NCBI GenBank assembly: GCA_029204225.1
Contig: CM055106.1
Location: 5,456,361 to 5,520,360, forward strand
Direction of reading: 5' to 3'
DNA from: Diphasiastrum complanatum
Lineage: Eukaryota > Streptophyta > Lycopodiopsida > Lycopodiales > Lycopodiaceae
DNA length: 64,000 nt
Position 1 is the first letter of the stretch, and each line of letters begins with the position of its first letter. Positions 1-10,901 of this stretch are shown piece by piece. A program made the translations under genes and the position numbers. The notes below the pieces were generated by a model. The model was not told the DNA's origin, ran no database searches, and saw nothing but the letters and a program-made list of their open reading frames with translations.

Positions 1-2136
1 AATGCCAACCCTGACTTCTATCAAGCTAAACCCCTAAACTTCCAGAAGAGGCCCTCCATAATGCAAAAAACCTGTTTTTTGGCTCCAAAAATAACCTAAA
101 CCCTAAACCATATCCTTCTCTCTCTAGATGGGCTGGTACAGTCTCTCTCTAGATTGTCCCAATCGCTCTCTGTGATCTGAAATGCCTAGACCCAAAAAAT
201 AGACCTATTTGCATGAGGGAAGTTAAAAAAGCAAACCTATAACTAAACCCTAATTTTCTCTCTCTACAGAGGCCGCTACACTTTCTCTCTCTACCCTGCC
301 CTCTTCTCTCTCATCAATCTGAGCAGCCCTCTCTCTCAAACCAAAGTGCCCTCTCTCTCCACCTCTACCATAAAAAATGTAAAATGAGGGACAAAAACGA
401 GCTTTGGGGGGTTTTGGGGGGAAATTTAGGAAAATTAATTCATTAATAAATAAATACATTAATTCCTGGGAACCGTGGGTTCTATGCTAGAAAGTAATCA
501 ATAAAAATTTGTACTTTATTATTCAAGTGACCTGCATTAAGCTCCCTTTTGAAAGTTGGTGGTACTAATACATCTCATTCAAAGAAGTTAATTTATGAAC
601 AAGTTCACCTAGTGTTGGGTGCTAATAATTTGAAATGAGATGCCATAGCATGTAGAATGTGGATCATACCTGAGGTGGATGGTTTGAAAAAAATTATTGA
701 ATTTAGATCTGTGGCAATGTGCCTGTAGAATCCAATCCACTGTAGTGGAGTGTGAAGAAGAGCTGAGCTAATTAGTTTCAGAAAGGGAAAAATGAATATC
801 AACAAAGTAGATATGATGTTATTACCAACTGAATGCAGAAAGCGATCACATTAGATATTTTCTGGCATTATATCTAGAAAAAATTGCAGATTTTTTTCTT
901 GTTGATTCTCTTTGATTCTTTTGGAATGGACCCTATTCTGAACCACGATTCATGTCGATTCATCCGATTTGGGTGGAGACATGATCCTCTAGATCAAGGC
1001 TTCCATTTTTCTATTGGCACATCCTTGCAATTGTTGTATGTCAATTATGATGTTACATTTGATGATTTATTTTCTATCATATTGCTAGTGCGTAAATCAT
1101 GTTAATTTGTTATTTGTTGTGCCATTGATCATGGTGACATGACATCTAAATTTGTGAATGACATTACATTGTGCATTTTCATGAAGCATTGCCACTCTTA
1201 TTTTCGTTACTTTCGTTATACTTGATATCCATGTGGAATTTTTGGACAAGCAATGCCCAACAAGCCTTTTAGCGGTTGATCACATAAATTAAGGTATTGT
1301 GATATGTAGATATGTAGATATGGTATATCACATAAATTAAGGTATTGTGATATGTAGATACAAGTAGTGAACCCCATGCCTTTAGAGTGTACACAATGGA
1401 CTCATTGTCTTGAAAATTTTTTTGCTCAAAAGGCCCATGCTTCACCTTCACCACTCTTGTTCAACATGACACCTATAGGTGTATTTTTGTCTAAAATACA
1501 TAGTGCACTAGTAACAACTTTTTAAAAGATGGTAATGATGTTGTGTTTGAGCCTATCATCCCCATTGCTTTGAACATGGTCGTATTTGAGTTTTGTCCTT
1601 GACATTCATATTCTTGGTTGTATTTAGATGACATGCAATTATTTTTGTTAAGGTCGTCCAATGCTAATTCTGTATATGGACTGAGTAATGTATTTTTCAC
1701 ATTGACTATTTTCTTCATTGGACTCGGATTATGTGTTAAGCAAATTAAATGTATGAGAATAACTTGTTGCATTTTCACTTAGGAATTAACAACTTTGTTA
1801 AATGGCTTTTCTCTTCTCTAATAGCCTTCATCATAGGTTTTCTCTTTTTTGGGATAAAGTTTCTAAAAGCAAAGCATATAGTTCCACTTGCTGTTTGTTT
1901 TTTTTTGTTTTTTTGCTTCGATAAAAACGATTTGGAATAGCCTTGATCCCTTGTGACTATCATTTATGCATGGATGTCAAAGACGTGATTAGGGATTCTA
2001 AGTGTTAGTCCATAGGCCCTACTATGCATGATGGAATTCAAGGTTTGAGACTTTGTAAGGTGAAATCTTGACGTCATTTGTGGTATGCTTTGCATGCTGT
2101 CCAGCAATTTAACCTGAAATATAAAACATTTTGCAG
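1..2136. other. Non-coding stretch upstream of first recognisable exon
   Basis: I see no supportable exon here. The first 370 bases are pyrimidine-rich (many CTCTCT runs) with telo-box-like AAACCCTAA/CTAAACCCTAA words near 100-120 and 243-254. Such words occur in some plant 5' regions, but nothing ties them to a start codon. The rest is AT-rich with stops in all frames. Earlier exons of the gene at 2137-3826 may lie here or before the window. Confidence 0.5.
1279..1360. repeat. Two-copy tandem repeat, 48-bp period
   Basis: A 34-nt block beginning ATCACATAAATTAAGG occurs at 1279 and again at 1327, separated by a short TATGTAGATATGGT spacer. The copies are essentially identical, so the duplication is young. 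No function is apparent. Confidence 0.8.
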
Positions 2137-3826
2137 GCTCAGAAGGAGGCATTAGAGACTGGGTTGGTGACCATGCAAGAGATTGAGATGTTAGCAGTAG
2201 ATAATTTGGGTATTTGCCCGTACATGCACCATCGTTGAGTTTCTAGGTTTTTAGTTATTAACTTATTTCTATGCTTTTAAGAGGTTGGTGCACAAAGAAG
2301 TTTGGTTGCCCTTAAATAAGGCTCATGTTGTTTTGGTTACATGTGACTAGCTTCCAGTGGACAGGACACGGAAGTTGTGAAAAAGAAAACTAGTCATCAA
2401 GGGAAGCACCGGTTTCACATGAAGAAACAAAAGAGGTTCTCTCTGAAACAAACAACTACAAAAGGTAAGGATGAGCTTGTGGAGTCCATATCTTGTAGCC
2501 ACCAATAAAGTATTTCTGCTCTAGGTCTAGATTCGTTTCTCTTTAAATTCATACATGTGACTTATTATATTGTTCGATTAGAAAGTTTGTAGAGTTATAT
2601 CGGTTGGATCATGGAATTGTAAAGAAGTAAGAAATTAGCACCAACCGTGAGTTGGTCTTTATTTTTTCATAAAAAACATCTTGAGCCCTAGCTAGCCTTT
2701 TCCATTAGTTTCTTTTCTACTCCCAAAAGCTTCCAAGCTTTTGTAAAGACTGAAAGGTATATTACCTTTCATAATGGGGACATGATCTATTGGGGCAAGG
2801 ATCTTGAAGCCCTTTGATTATGAAAACCATTTCATTAATTTTTTTAGCAATGTTGTTAAAAGAGTTAAAGCTAAAGATTGGTAAAAATGGAGCCTAATAT
2901 CATTGACTGTAAATAAGGCATCATGATAAGAACATTCATGTGGCTGTATTGATGCCACTGGATGGTCCTTGAGATCTGGAAAGTCTTTTGCCTACAAAGA
3001 TGTGATTATCAACACATAAAGTTAGTTGTGGGGTGTGGCTCAAGCTAGCTTTGATTGACAAGGCAAGCACTGTTTTGATTGTGTAGACTTTGTGGGTGAA
3101 CTCCATAAATTTGTAGATTGCATGTCTTTCTTGTTATGTTGGCATTGATAATGTCATTTCTAGTCTAACCCTAAGGAAGCGGGACCCGGACGCGCCAGGG
3201 GTGCGTCCGCGTCCGGCACGTCTGGTTTATTTATTTTTTTAATTTTTTTTTAAAAAAGAAATTTAAAAAAAAAATGGTGCCTGGACCCCCGTACGCCTGC
3301 GTCCGGGGCCCCGGACGCATCTGTTTTTTTTTTTTTTTAATTTAAACAAAAAAAAATTGGACGCGTCCGACCCCGCGTCCGGGGGTCTGACGCGTCTGGG
3401 TCCGGACCCCGGACGCGGACGCGGACGCGGGCATTCCGGCCCGGACCCTCATCCCTGGACTCTAACCATAAGTTTTATTTTCATCACTACAAATTATTAG
3501 AATACACTAACATTTTGAGTTGCACTTGGGACATTCCAAGGTGGATAAGTTTTTTTCGTGGGCCTTGAAGTAGACCAATATTATGGTGATCCTTGAATAC
3601 AATAAATGTCTTTCAAATTAGTGGCGTTGGTTTTATTTTTATTTTTATGGGTCAATGCAGTTCAAAGATTTGGATGTTCTTGCTTTGTTTATTTTACAAG
3701 CTTTTACGCTCTTGATCAAAAGCATTGTTAAATTGCTAATATCTTAATGGGCGAACTTGTTTGCTTTTTGTAGGAAAAGATAAAAAGATGGTCGAGCCAA
3801 CTACTGAAGATCCCATGATAGAATAA
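2137..3826 (+). CDS. 3' exons of an unrecognised, lysine-rich protein gene
   Basis: Three exons join in one open phase: 2137-2209 (acceptor TTTTGCAG, donor GG|GTATTT), 2351-2464 (acceptor GACTAG, donor AAAAG|GTAAGG) and 3774-3826 (acceptor TTTTTGTAG, stop TAA at 3824-3826). The encoded tail is about 80 residues: a helix-forming acidic segment (motif TMQEIEMLAVDNL), then a strongly basic stretch (KKKTSHQGKHRFHMKKQKRF) and an acidic end (TTEDPMIE). The basic block resembles nucleolar or RNA-binding tails, but I do not recognise a family. Phase agreement across two introns is the main evidence; I cannot see a start codon or upstream exons. The last intron (1.3 kb) contains the GC-rich island at 3178-3455. 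It could also be a pseudogene fragment. Confidence 0.5.
3178..3455. repeat. CpG-dense GGACGCG/CGCGTCC island with A/T homopolymer tracts
   Basis: Inside the last intron of the 5' gene, clusters of GGACGCG, GCGTCCG and CCGGACGC words, including the palindrome GGACGCGTCC, alternate with runs of T or A 8-17 long. The surrounding DNA is AT-rich and CpG-poor. The right edge reads CAGGGATGAGGGTCC on the minus strand, like a hAT terminus, and flanks TAGTCTAA / GACTCTAA match at 6 of 8 positions, so a hAT-type MITE is possible but unproven. Confidence 0.6.
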
Positions 3827-5520
3827 GTTTGCAATGTTGAAGGGTCTAGGTAGCCTTTTGGATTTAGGAAATTGTTGCCATGTATAGAAGTTTGATCAAT
3901 CCTCTTTATTTAAGTATGTGGTTTAGTGATTGACGTGACCTTTTTTCACCTCAATGTTGAGAGTGTACTGCCACTTGTACACATAAGGGTGACATAGAGG
4001 ATAAAAAAGAATATCTGGCTTTTAAAATGATGTATTTGTGTCTATGTTTGATGGTAATCTTGTTAAGAATCTATCTCAATGAGCATTGAACTAAGTTGAT
4101 GAGACATATTAGCTTCTTCATACAATTCAGTTACTAGAGCCAACATGGTAAGTACGTACATACAAGATATTCTCTTTGATGTCATTTTGAACACTTAATC
4201 TTGCATTTATTTGTTTTGGAAAATGAAGTCGATAAAACAAATATGTTGTAGTGATTGCTCTCTTTGTTTGAATTGGTAGATAACTAAGTTACTGGTTGTT
4301 CGTTGTTGCAACAAGTTTTAGAATCTATCTTGAATATCAAGTTTCCTTTTGTATTAATTATAAAAAATATTTACGATATTTACATCTTTTGTCGCTTATT
4401 TTTAGTGCAAATAATTTCCCAATTTAAAGCATTTATACTTTAAAGACTCACCATGGTACTAAAGTTGAACGTGTATTGAATAAGAGAAGCTATTGCAAGA
4501 GAGACATGTTTAGATGAAGGGTTTTAGGTCATGTGTATTACCTTGATAGTATAACCAAAATGAGAAAGAGTATAACCAAAATGTATGAAAGTCTATAAGA
4601 GGACAAAAATGTTAATATTTTAAAGTATGTGTTTGTGTTATTAATTGCCATGATTAGAATCACATGTGTGCCCTTTGCCATGTAGTTACAAGTAAAAATG
4701 GTTTTTTGGATTAGGGGACATTGCTTGTCATGTTGGGTTGCTAAGGGCAATTTAAGAAATATGGAACAATGCATGGTAAGAATTCAAATTGGCCATTAAG
4801 CTATAGTGCTCCACTCAATACTTATTGACCATGTGTAAAAGAGGAGTCATTTGTTGTTTTTCATTTGTTAAGACTTAAAAAAATGGATGGCAAGAATAAA
4901 AGGCCCAGCAAAGCAAGTTGCTACTATTGCGAAAACCACTCATCTCTATGTTCCATGTTAGATTTAAGGTTTCCAAACTTTTATCATATATAAATTTATA
5001 ACATTTGTTACAGTTGAATTTAACAAAGGCATTTAAAGAGTAGATCTAAGATGCCACAATTGTGTGGTCAATATTAGACCAGTGTTTTCTGTGCCCTTTA
5101 AATTCAAGAGCATGAGTATTGGTTATGCATCAACACTCTATCAACTAAGTAGTAAGCATAATCTCCTATACTAGCATAGTCTAATCCCTCTATAAAGTTG
5201 CCTCACCGAGTCTATCCGACTTTTGAGAGCTCTCATTGATTCATGCCACAATATAGCCACAAACCAAGAAGGCCAGATAAGGCCTAATTTCTTATGTACC
5301 TAATATGCAATTGTTTACACATGTCTACTTTGGGTGTCCTGTGCTCAGGTTACCATTTCAATCATAGCTAACTATATATAATTTGACACCCAATTAGTAT
5401 CATAGTATCATATGTTATTTCCTTACAGGTTATAAGGTTATAGTTTTATACATATATATAGGCTTTCATGTTGCCTACTTGGCCCTTAAGACATTCTTTA
5501 TTTCTAAGTATCTTAATTAG
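3827..5520. other. AT-rich intergenic stretch, no gene seen
   Basis: Stops are frequent in every frame. A short stretch at about 4883-4970 could encode a Cys/His-containing peptide (CYYCENH), reminiscent of zinc-knuckle debris, but it is too short to call. No repeat structure is evident. Confidence 0.5.
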
Positions 5521-5529
5521 AACCATAGT

Positions 5530-5640
5530 TGCACTGCGTTTCTGAAGCGCGTTCAGAAATGCGTTTCGGAAATATGGAATTTTTTTTTTCAGAAACGTTT
5601 TTTTTAATTTTTAATTTTTTTTTTTTTTGGTTTTTTTTTT
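5530..5640. repeat. GCGTTTC/CAGAAACG inverted-motif island with T tracts
   Basis: GCGTTTCTGAAGCGCG, GCGTTTCGGAAA and CAGAAACG occur within 75 bases and are followed by T runs up to 14 long. The design (short palindromic GC words plus homopolymers) parallels the island at 3178-3455 with a different word. Confidence 0.5.
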
Positions 5641-5805
5641 GTGCAATATGGGTATCAAGTGAAAGCTCTAATTAAGAGCAAAATTATTGTGTATTTTGTC
5701 GAATGTTTCGGGTGCAGGATGGTCTAGTTTAGGTGCATTAACTCCCAGGTTTACGCTTTAACTCCCAGGTGCATTACTAAACAAACATGATGCCCCAAAA
5801 TTCTC

Positions 5806-5806
5806 C

Positions 5807-5846
<40 letters not shown>
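5806..5846. repeat. (CT)n microsatellite
   Basis: About 20 uninterrupted CT dinucleotides following CTCCCTCCTCTC. Confidence 0.95.
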
Positions 5847-5851
<5 letters not shown>

Positions 5852-5993
5852 CTCTCTCAGATCCAACAAACTAAACAAAAATGCTGAATCATGCTAAACA
5901 AAAACCATGCTAAGTGTTCTGAACCAATCACCATACTGCATCGTCCTGAACCGTACTGAAGCATTTTTCAACCATATGGAATCGTTTTTCAAC

Positions 5994-6121
<128 letters not shown>

Positions 6122-6238
6122 AACAGTACTAAATCGTTACACTGCTGTGAATAGGATCATCGTAATATATAATATCGGGCCACGTGGCACCAAAATGGAG
6201 TACAATGATGTTCCATGAACATAACGAAAACTACACAA

Positions 6239-9200
6239 CTACGGCTCGTCAGAGTCATGGTAGGAACCATCATCTGAATCTATGCCTGACTGTAGATCCC
6301 AAGGGTCTGTAGATGAATCAGAACTGGAGGGAGCCATATGCTGTGGTGTGCCCCTGGCTCTACCGTGTGCTCTGGATCCTCCCCTTGCCTCTACCACTGC
6401 CTCTGCCTCTCTCCCCTCCTCTGCCCCCCCCTCTGCCTGCCCTCACCCCTGTGTCTACCCCTGCATGTCAGGTGGCTGTGATCCAATGCCCTAGGATTGC
6501 CCTACCCATTGTGATGATGCCTGGCCGACGACTGTCTGTGATGCTCCACTCCTGTCTACAAAAAGTGAACTCAGCCCCCCCCTCCCAGAATTTCTAGGTC
6601 TCCCCTAGGCCTACGTGTAGGAATGGCTAGCTCCTCCTCTGTCTCCGCATCAGGGTCCACCAGCAAGTCAGCCAGGTCATCCCCCCGTGCCTCCGCCCCC
6701 ATCTCCTCATCCTCCTCCGTATCCCCCTCAACCCACTCCTCTTGATAGTCAACCCCGAGCTCCTCTCCACCCTCCAAGCCCTCATCATCCCCCTCTTCAG
6801 CCCTAGCCCTCTGCCTATTTGCCCTCCTCGAACATCGTAGATCCCGTGCGTCAGCCTGCGCCTATCTATATAACTCTCTATAGATCTCATCATCCATCTG
6901 CTCCTGTGTGGGTGGTGCCCGAGGAGCAGCAGCTGCCGAATCCACCAAGCAAGTGTCAGGGTTCACCTGCAACCAAAAACAATACATTGTTGTCAGCAAT
7001 TCATTGCATAATTCAAAAGCAATTCAGTTCGTCAAAGCATAGCAAGAAACATGGGGTGATGATGTGACTCACCTCGAGCATCTGTCCCCCTCCTCGTCTG
7101 CGCCTCAACATACGGCTGTTGGTGTTCACAAACACCAACCGCCTACACTACTCGATGGACAACCTGTTCCTCTTCTGCGTGTGATACAAGACCCAGGTGC
7201 CCCAATTTCGCTCGCAAGCTCCTGCTGAACAATCCTGTGCAAGGACTCTCTCGGCCAGTCGTCGCAGGTAACCTGTGCCGCGCCCATGGTAGCCCCACCA
7301 TGAAATAGGCCTCAACATATCCTCCCTCCGCCAACTCTGCTCTCCATCGAAAGGAAATTGGTAGCGCTCAAAGATCAGCAGCTGGTATGCAATGTTAGTG
7401 AGCATCAGACCTGTTGGCAGAAGAAAAAACATGGCTCGTGTAAGTCCTCTTGAATTCACACACTAGCAATGAGCACACTACAGTCACTACTGCAGTACTT
7501 AGCCTACCAAGCAATTTATCACACGTATCTGGTCCAGGCCATACGCGCTTCGTGTACTCCACCCATCCCCAGTGCAGCTCCCGATTGTCCCGATCCCGAG
7601 TCTCACGCCACAAGGGGTGCAATATGTGGGCTACGACGTGGATGGGTCAGTGGAAGTAGTCCCATCTGGCCTCCCAGATACGTGAGATCTCGCGCCTCCT
7701 GCATTAGGCAAATTAGAACAATCATGTAACCATAGTTGTCATAGCATAAAAGAAACGAATCAGACTTGAGTGAGAAACAACAAACTAGGCACTGAAGAGT
7801 CATACATGTGCTCGACCAAGGCTGACGTCTGAATCCCCTCGTCGATGTGGTCCATGAACTTGTAAATGAGGCCGAGAGTGCACCCCTCACGGTCTACCAG
7901 GTGCAGCACTCTGAAAATGGGTAGAAGGACCCCAGTAATCTCCTCAGCATCTATCCAGAACTGCTCACCGAACACAGTGGACCAAAAAAACGCCGCATGT
8001 GGGACGTCCATGAACTCTCGGAAGGACTCGCTGGAAACCATCCGCCGCAATGCGTCGTTCACTAATATTAATCGCTCTAGCACCAAAAAGTAAAAGGCAA
8101 AGCGTGTGGGTGCTGGCTTCTTCAGGTTCAGGTGCGAGAAGGTGCAGAATAGGGCCAACACACGCCTCTTCCTGGTAACAAAAGTGACCAGGCACATGGC
8201 CGTAGAAGTGACCTGCAACACATACATCCAGTAAAAAATATAGACAGTAGTTGAGATGTGTTTAGCAGCATGGAGCAGGCGTCAATCAAGATAGCATAGA
8301 AAATGGAGAAACCAATACCTCTCTGATCCATGGAAGTGCACACAGGTCATGGATGAGCCAGTCTATGTAATGCGCAGCACAAGGTGTCCACACAATGCTG
8401 GGGTGCTCCCTCATCATAATCTCTCCCATCTGCTTGCAGTTCGAAGTGTTGTCCGTGACAATTTGAACCACATGTTCTACTCCAATGTCAACAATAACAT
8501 CTCTGATAACCTCCCATATGAAATCAGCTGTGATGGCGTCACCACCTCGAGTGGCATCCATGCCATGTAGGAATACTGTGCCAAGCGGGCAAGAAACCAA
8601 GACATTGATGACGGATCGCCAACGAATGTCGGTCCATCCATCACTCAATATCGTGCATCCATACCTGCCACAAAACACCCATTAGTCAAATGCAAAAATT
8701 GTGCCACGAGTCAACCCTAAACGCATGCAATGGGTTTATGGAAACAAAGTACTTACATCTGCCAAGCTGAGCGAATGGAACTCAGCTACCGCGTAATGGT
8801 CTCCTCCTCTTGACGAAGCATCCTGCCTCGCAATGCCTCTTGTCTGGGAGGTATCCATGTAGCATCCACGGCTACCATGTGTGCGCAAAACTCTCTGAAC
8901 ACCCAAGTGTCAGCAACAACAAAGGAAATGCCGCACTCGTAAAAGAACTGGCCAACAAGTCAAGTGCACAGGGCATGCTGCTCTCTCTGCCACCCGCATC
9001 GATCAAGGGTCTGCTGTCTGGGCCTAACCTCTCTCTGCTGTGCACATGGCGCTCGTGGTCTAACACGCGAACCGGATGGCTGATCTGTGGGTGTATCACT
9101 CTCTCTGGGAGGACCCGTCGAACCATGTGCTGCATCTGCCGCCAAAGAAGAGGTGGGACGAGATGGACCCGCTGCTGCTGATCCAACCTGCTCATGTGAC

Positions 9201-9374
9201 GCTCTCCCCTCTGAAGTAAGCCCTACTGCTGCGGGTGGAACTAGAGTGGCACCGCCTGGACCATGCATTGCACCTAAACCCTGCCCAAAACGTGCTGTAC
9301 TAGGCTCTGCACCCGTAGTAGGCCGTGCCTGCATACATGTGACCCCTGCTTGTGAACCTGCAGCTGCTCCTGCC

Positions 9375-9406
<32 letters not shown>

Positions 9407-9553
9407 AGAAACCTGTGATGCAGCATCGTGCCCGTACATAATAGACAACCTGTCTCTCTCCTCATCGGAAATCCTGGGGCAATCAAATATGCCCAATGCC
9501 CTCCCACCCGGTCCTCTGACCCTCAGTAAGTGAGCCCTAACCCTGGTAAGCAC
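6239..9553 (-). pseudogene. hAT-superfamily transposase (BED/DUF659) pseudogene
   Basis: Read on the minus strand, the parts appear in family order. 9553-9430 is the second half of a BED-type zinc finger (RVRAHLL...DCPRISDEE); the first Cys pair is missing. A Gly/Gln linker is encoded by CCCTGT repeats at 9376-9411. FFYECGISF lies near 8940. The DUF659 block 8678-8318 carries GCTILSDGWTD, VTDNTSN and WTPCAAHYIDW. The next exon, from about 8215 (KPAPTRFAFYFLVLERL, LHLVDREGCTLGLIYKFMD), is followed by IHVVAHILHPLWR near 7620. The hAT dimerisation region is at 7350-7150 (ISWWGYHGRG, CSAGACERNWGTWVL, KKRNRL-like). An acidic tail ends in SDEP at 6239. Introns lie near 8700-8757 and 8228-8317. In-frame stops at 8960-8962, 8786-8788 and 7148-7150, plus a frame change in a G run near 6575, make it inactive. 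Terminal inverted repeats were not identified. Confidence 0.88.
9376..9411. repeat. CCCTGT hexanucleotide repeat
   Basis: About five copies of CCCTGT, in frame with the hAT protein on the minus strand, where they encode alternating Gly and Gln. Confidence 0.9.
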
Positions 9554-9589
9554 GATGCTCTAACCGTAAACCCTAAAAACATGGAATTA

Positions 9590-10134
9590 GGGCTCCCCTC
9601 ACCCATGCATGAGGTTTTTCTAACTAAAAAACTTGGGGAGGAGGATGCATGTATGGGGAAAAGAATGCATGTATGAGGAAAGTGCATATCCCCATACATT
9701 TGCACATTGTGTGCATTGGGGGGTGGGCCCCAAGAAGATTCCCCACCCCTCCCTCCCTCCCAATTACTAAATTCAAATATCTTTCTTAACTAAAAATGAT
9801 GGGGAAAGTGCATATCGTCATTCATACATTTGCACATTGTGTGCATTGCAGGTGGGCCCCAAATATCTTTCTCTAAATTCAAATATTTGAAATTTGAAGT
9901 TTATTTTTTTCACACACTTCAATGTGATTTAAACTTTAGCCAATAATCTTTATTACATGGCTTTCTTATTTATTTTGAATTACTAGAGTTTTATCCATAA
10001 ATCATGAACATAAATTTTTTTTTGACTACCTAAAATTGCGTCTTCTTTTTTCAATCATTCAAATCTCTATCTTGGCCCACTATTTTCATGAATGTTTAAC
10101 CACAAGCCCAAACTCACTATCTTTAATCTCAAGG
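9590..10134. repeat. Short dispersed repeats with ATGCATG and TTGGGGAGGAGG motifs
   Basis: A block reading CACCCATGCATGAG...CTTGGGGAGGAGGATGCATG at 9598-9670 recurs at about 10508-10580 and inverted at about 44800-44860, so it belongs to the Helitron family present in both arms. A second unit (AGTGCATATC...TTTGCACATTGTGTGCATTG...GTGGGCCCC) is directly duplicated at about 9679-9733 and 9795-9855. No coding potential is seen. Confidence 0.65.
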
Positions 10135-10139
10135 GACCA

Positions 10140-10335
10140 AATTTTTTCAAAGACTCGAATTTTTCCAAAGGATTGAAAGGACCCTTTGTACTGTCAAGTC
10201 GAATTTTTTCGAACACTCGAATTTTTCGAAAGACTCGATTTTATTTTCCAACGACTAGAATTTATTCGAAGACTCAAATTTATTCGAAGGCTCGAATTTT
10301 TCCGAAGACTCGAATTTTTCCAAAGACTCGAATGT
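10140..10335. repeat. Tandem GAATTTTTCnAAGACTC repeat
   Basis: About ten degenerate copies of an 18-20 bp unit (CGAATTTTTCCAAAGACT). The inverted counterpart lies at about 45045-45330 with a different copy arrangement, so the tract has changed length since duplication. Confidence 0.85.
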
Positions 10336-10410
10336 TTGATATTTGAGATGTGAGATGTGCAAGATTGGCCATCATCCAAATCATTGGCCACCACCTAGAT
10401 CGGCCTCCAT

Positions 10411-10440
10411 TGCCCATCAACGACAGGCACTCATTACTAG
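10411..10440 (+). mobile_element. Helitron 3' terminus (hairpin plus CTAG)
   Basis: GCCCATCAACGACAGGC followed by ACTCATTA and CTAG, then T. The counterpart at 44929-44957 has a perfect GCCCGTC/GACGGGC stem, so this copy has decayed. A short GC-rich hairpin 8-12 nt before CTRR with a following T is the Helitron 3' hallmark. The body lies to the left; its 5' TC end was not located. Confidence 0.75.
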
Positions 10441-10843
10441 TATATATATATTTAAACTTATGTACAGTTTTGCGCATGTGTATGGGTGCACCGTGCATGC
10501 TCCTCCCCTCACCCATGCATGAGCTTTTTCTAATTTAAAAAACTTGGGGAGGAGGATGCATGTATGGGGAAAAGGATGCATGGCCCTCCTCCCTATGCAT
10601 GCATCTAAGGGGCCCACTCCAAATTCAAATTATCCTTTACCAACACACATAGTGTTTTGAAGTGCATGTACATACTTTCATGGTGAAAGGTGCTAAACAA
10701 ATGAGACTTTCATTATCAAAAATTTGAAAGGTGCTCTAAGGATTTTTTAAATTATTAGACTTTCCACGAAAAAGGTTGAAATAAAAATGCATTTCTATGA
10801 AGATCAACCTACATTTCCCGTCAACGACGGGCACTCTTTACTA

Positions 10844-10844
<1 letters not shown>
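10441..10844 (+). mobile_element. Small non-autonomous Helitron
   Basis: It abuts the previous Helitron end directly, a head-to-tail arrangement. In the right arm the same element begins TCTATATATATATTTAAAC immediately after CTAG; here the TC is lost. The 3' end has the perfect hairpin CCCGTCAACGACGGG at 10817-10831, then CACTCTTTA and CTAG (10841-10844) followed by T. At about 404 bp it carries no Rep/helicase coding and would depend on an autonomous relative. Confidence 0.82.

Positions 10845-10897
<53 letters not shown>
10845..10897. repeat. (TA)n microsatellite at Helitron 3' junction
   Basis: An uninterrupted TA run of about 45 bp right after the Helitron CTAG|T. The counterpart at 44468-44510 is slightly shorter. 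Helitrons insert at AT sites, which fits. Confidence 0.9.

Positions 10898-10901
<4 letters not shown>

Noticed and set aside
7450-9533. Plus-strand open frames over the hAT region
   Set aside because: Antisense shadows of the GC-rich minus-strand transposase.
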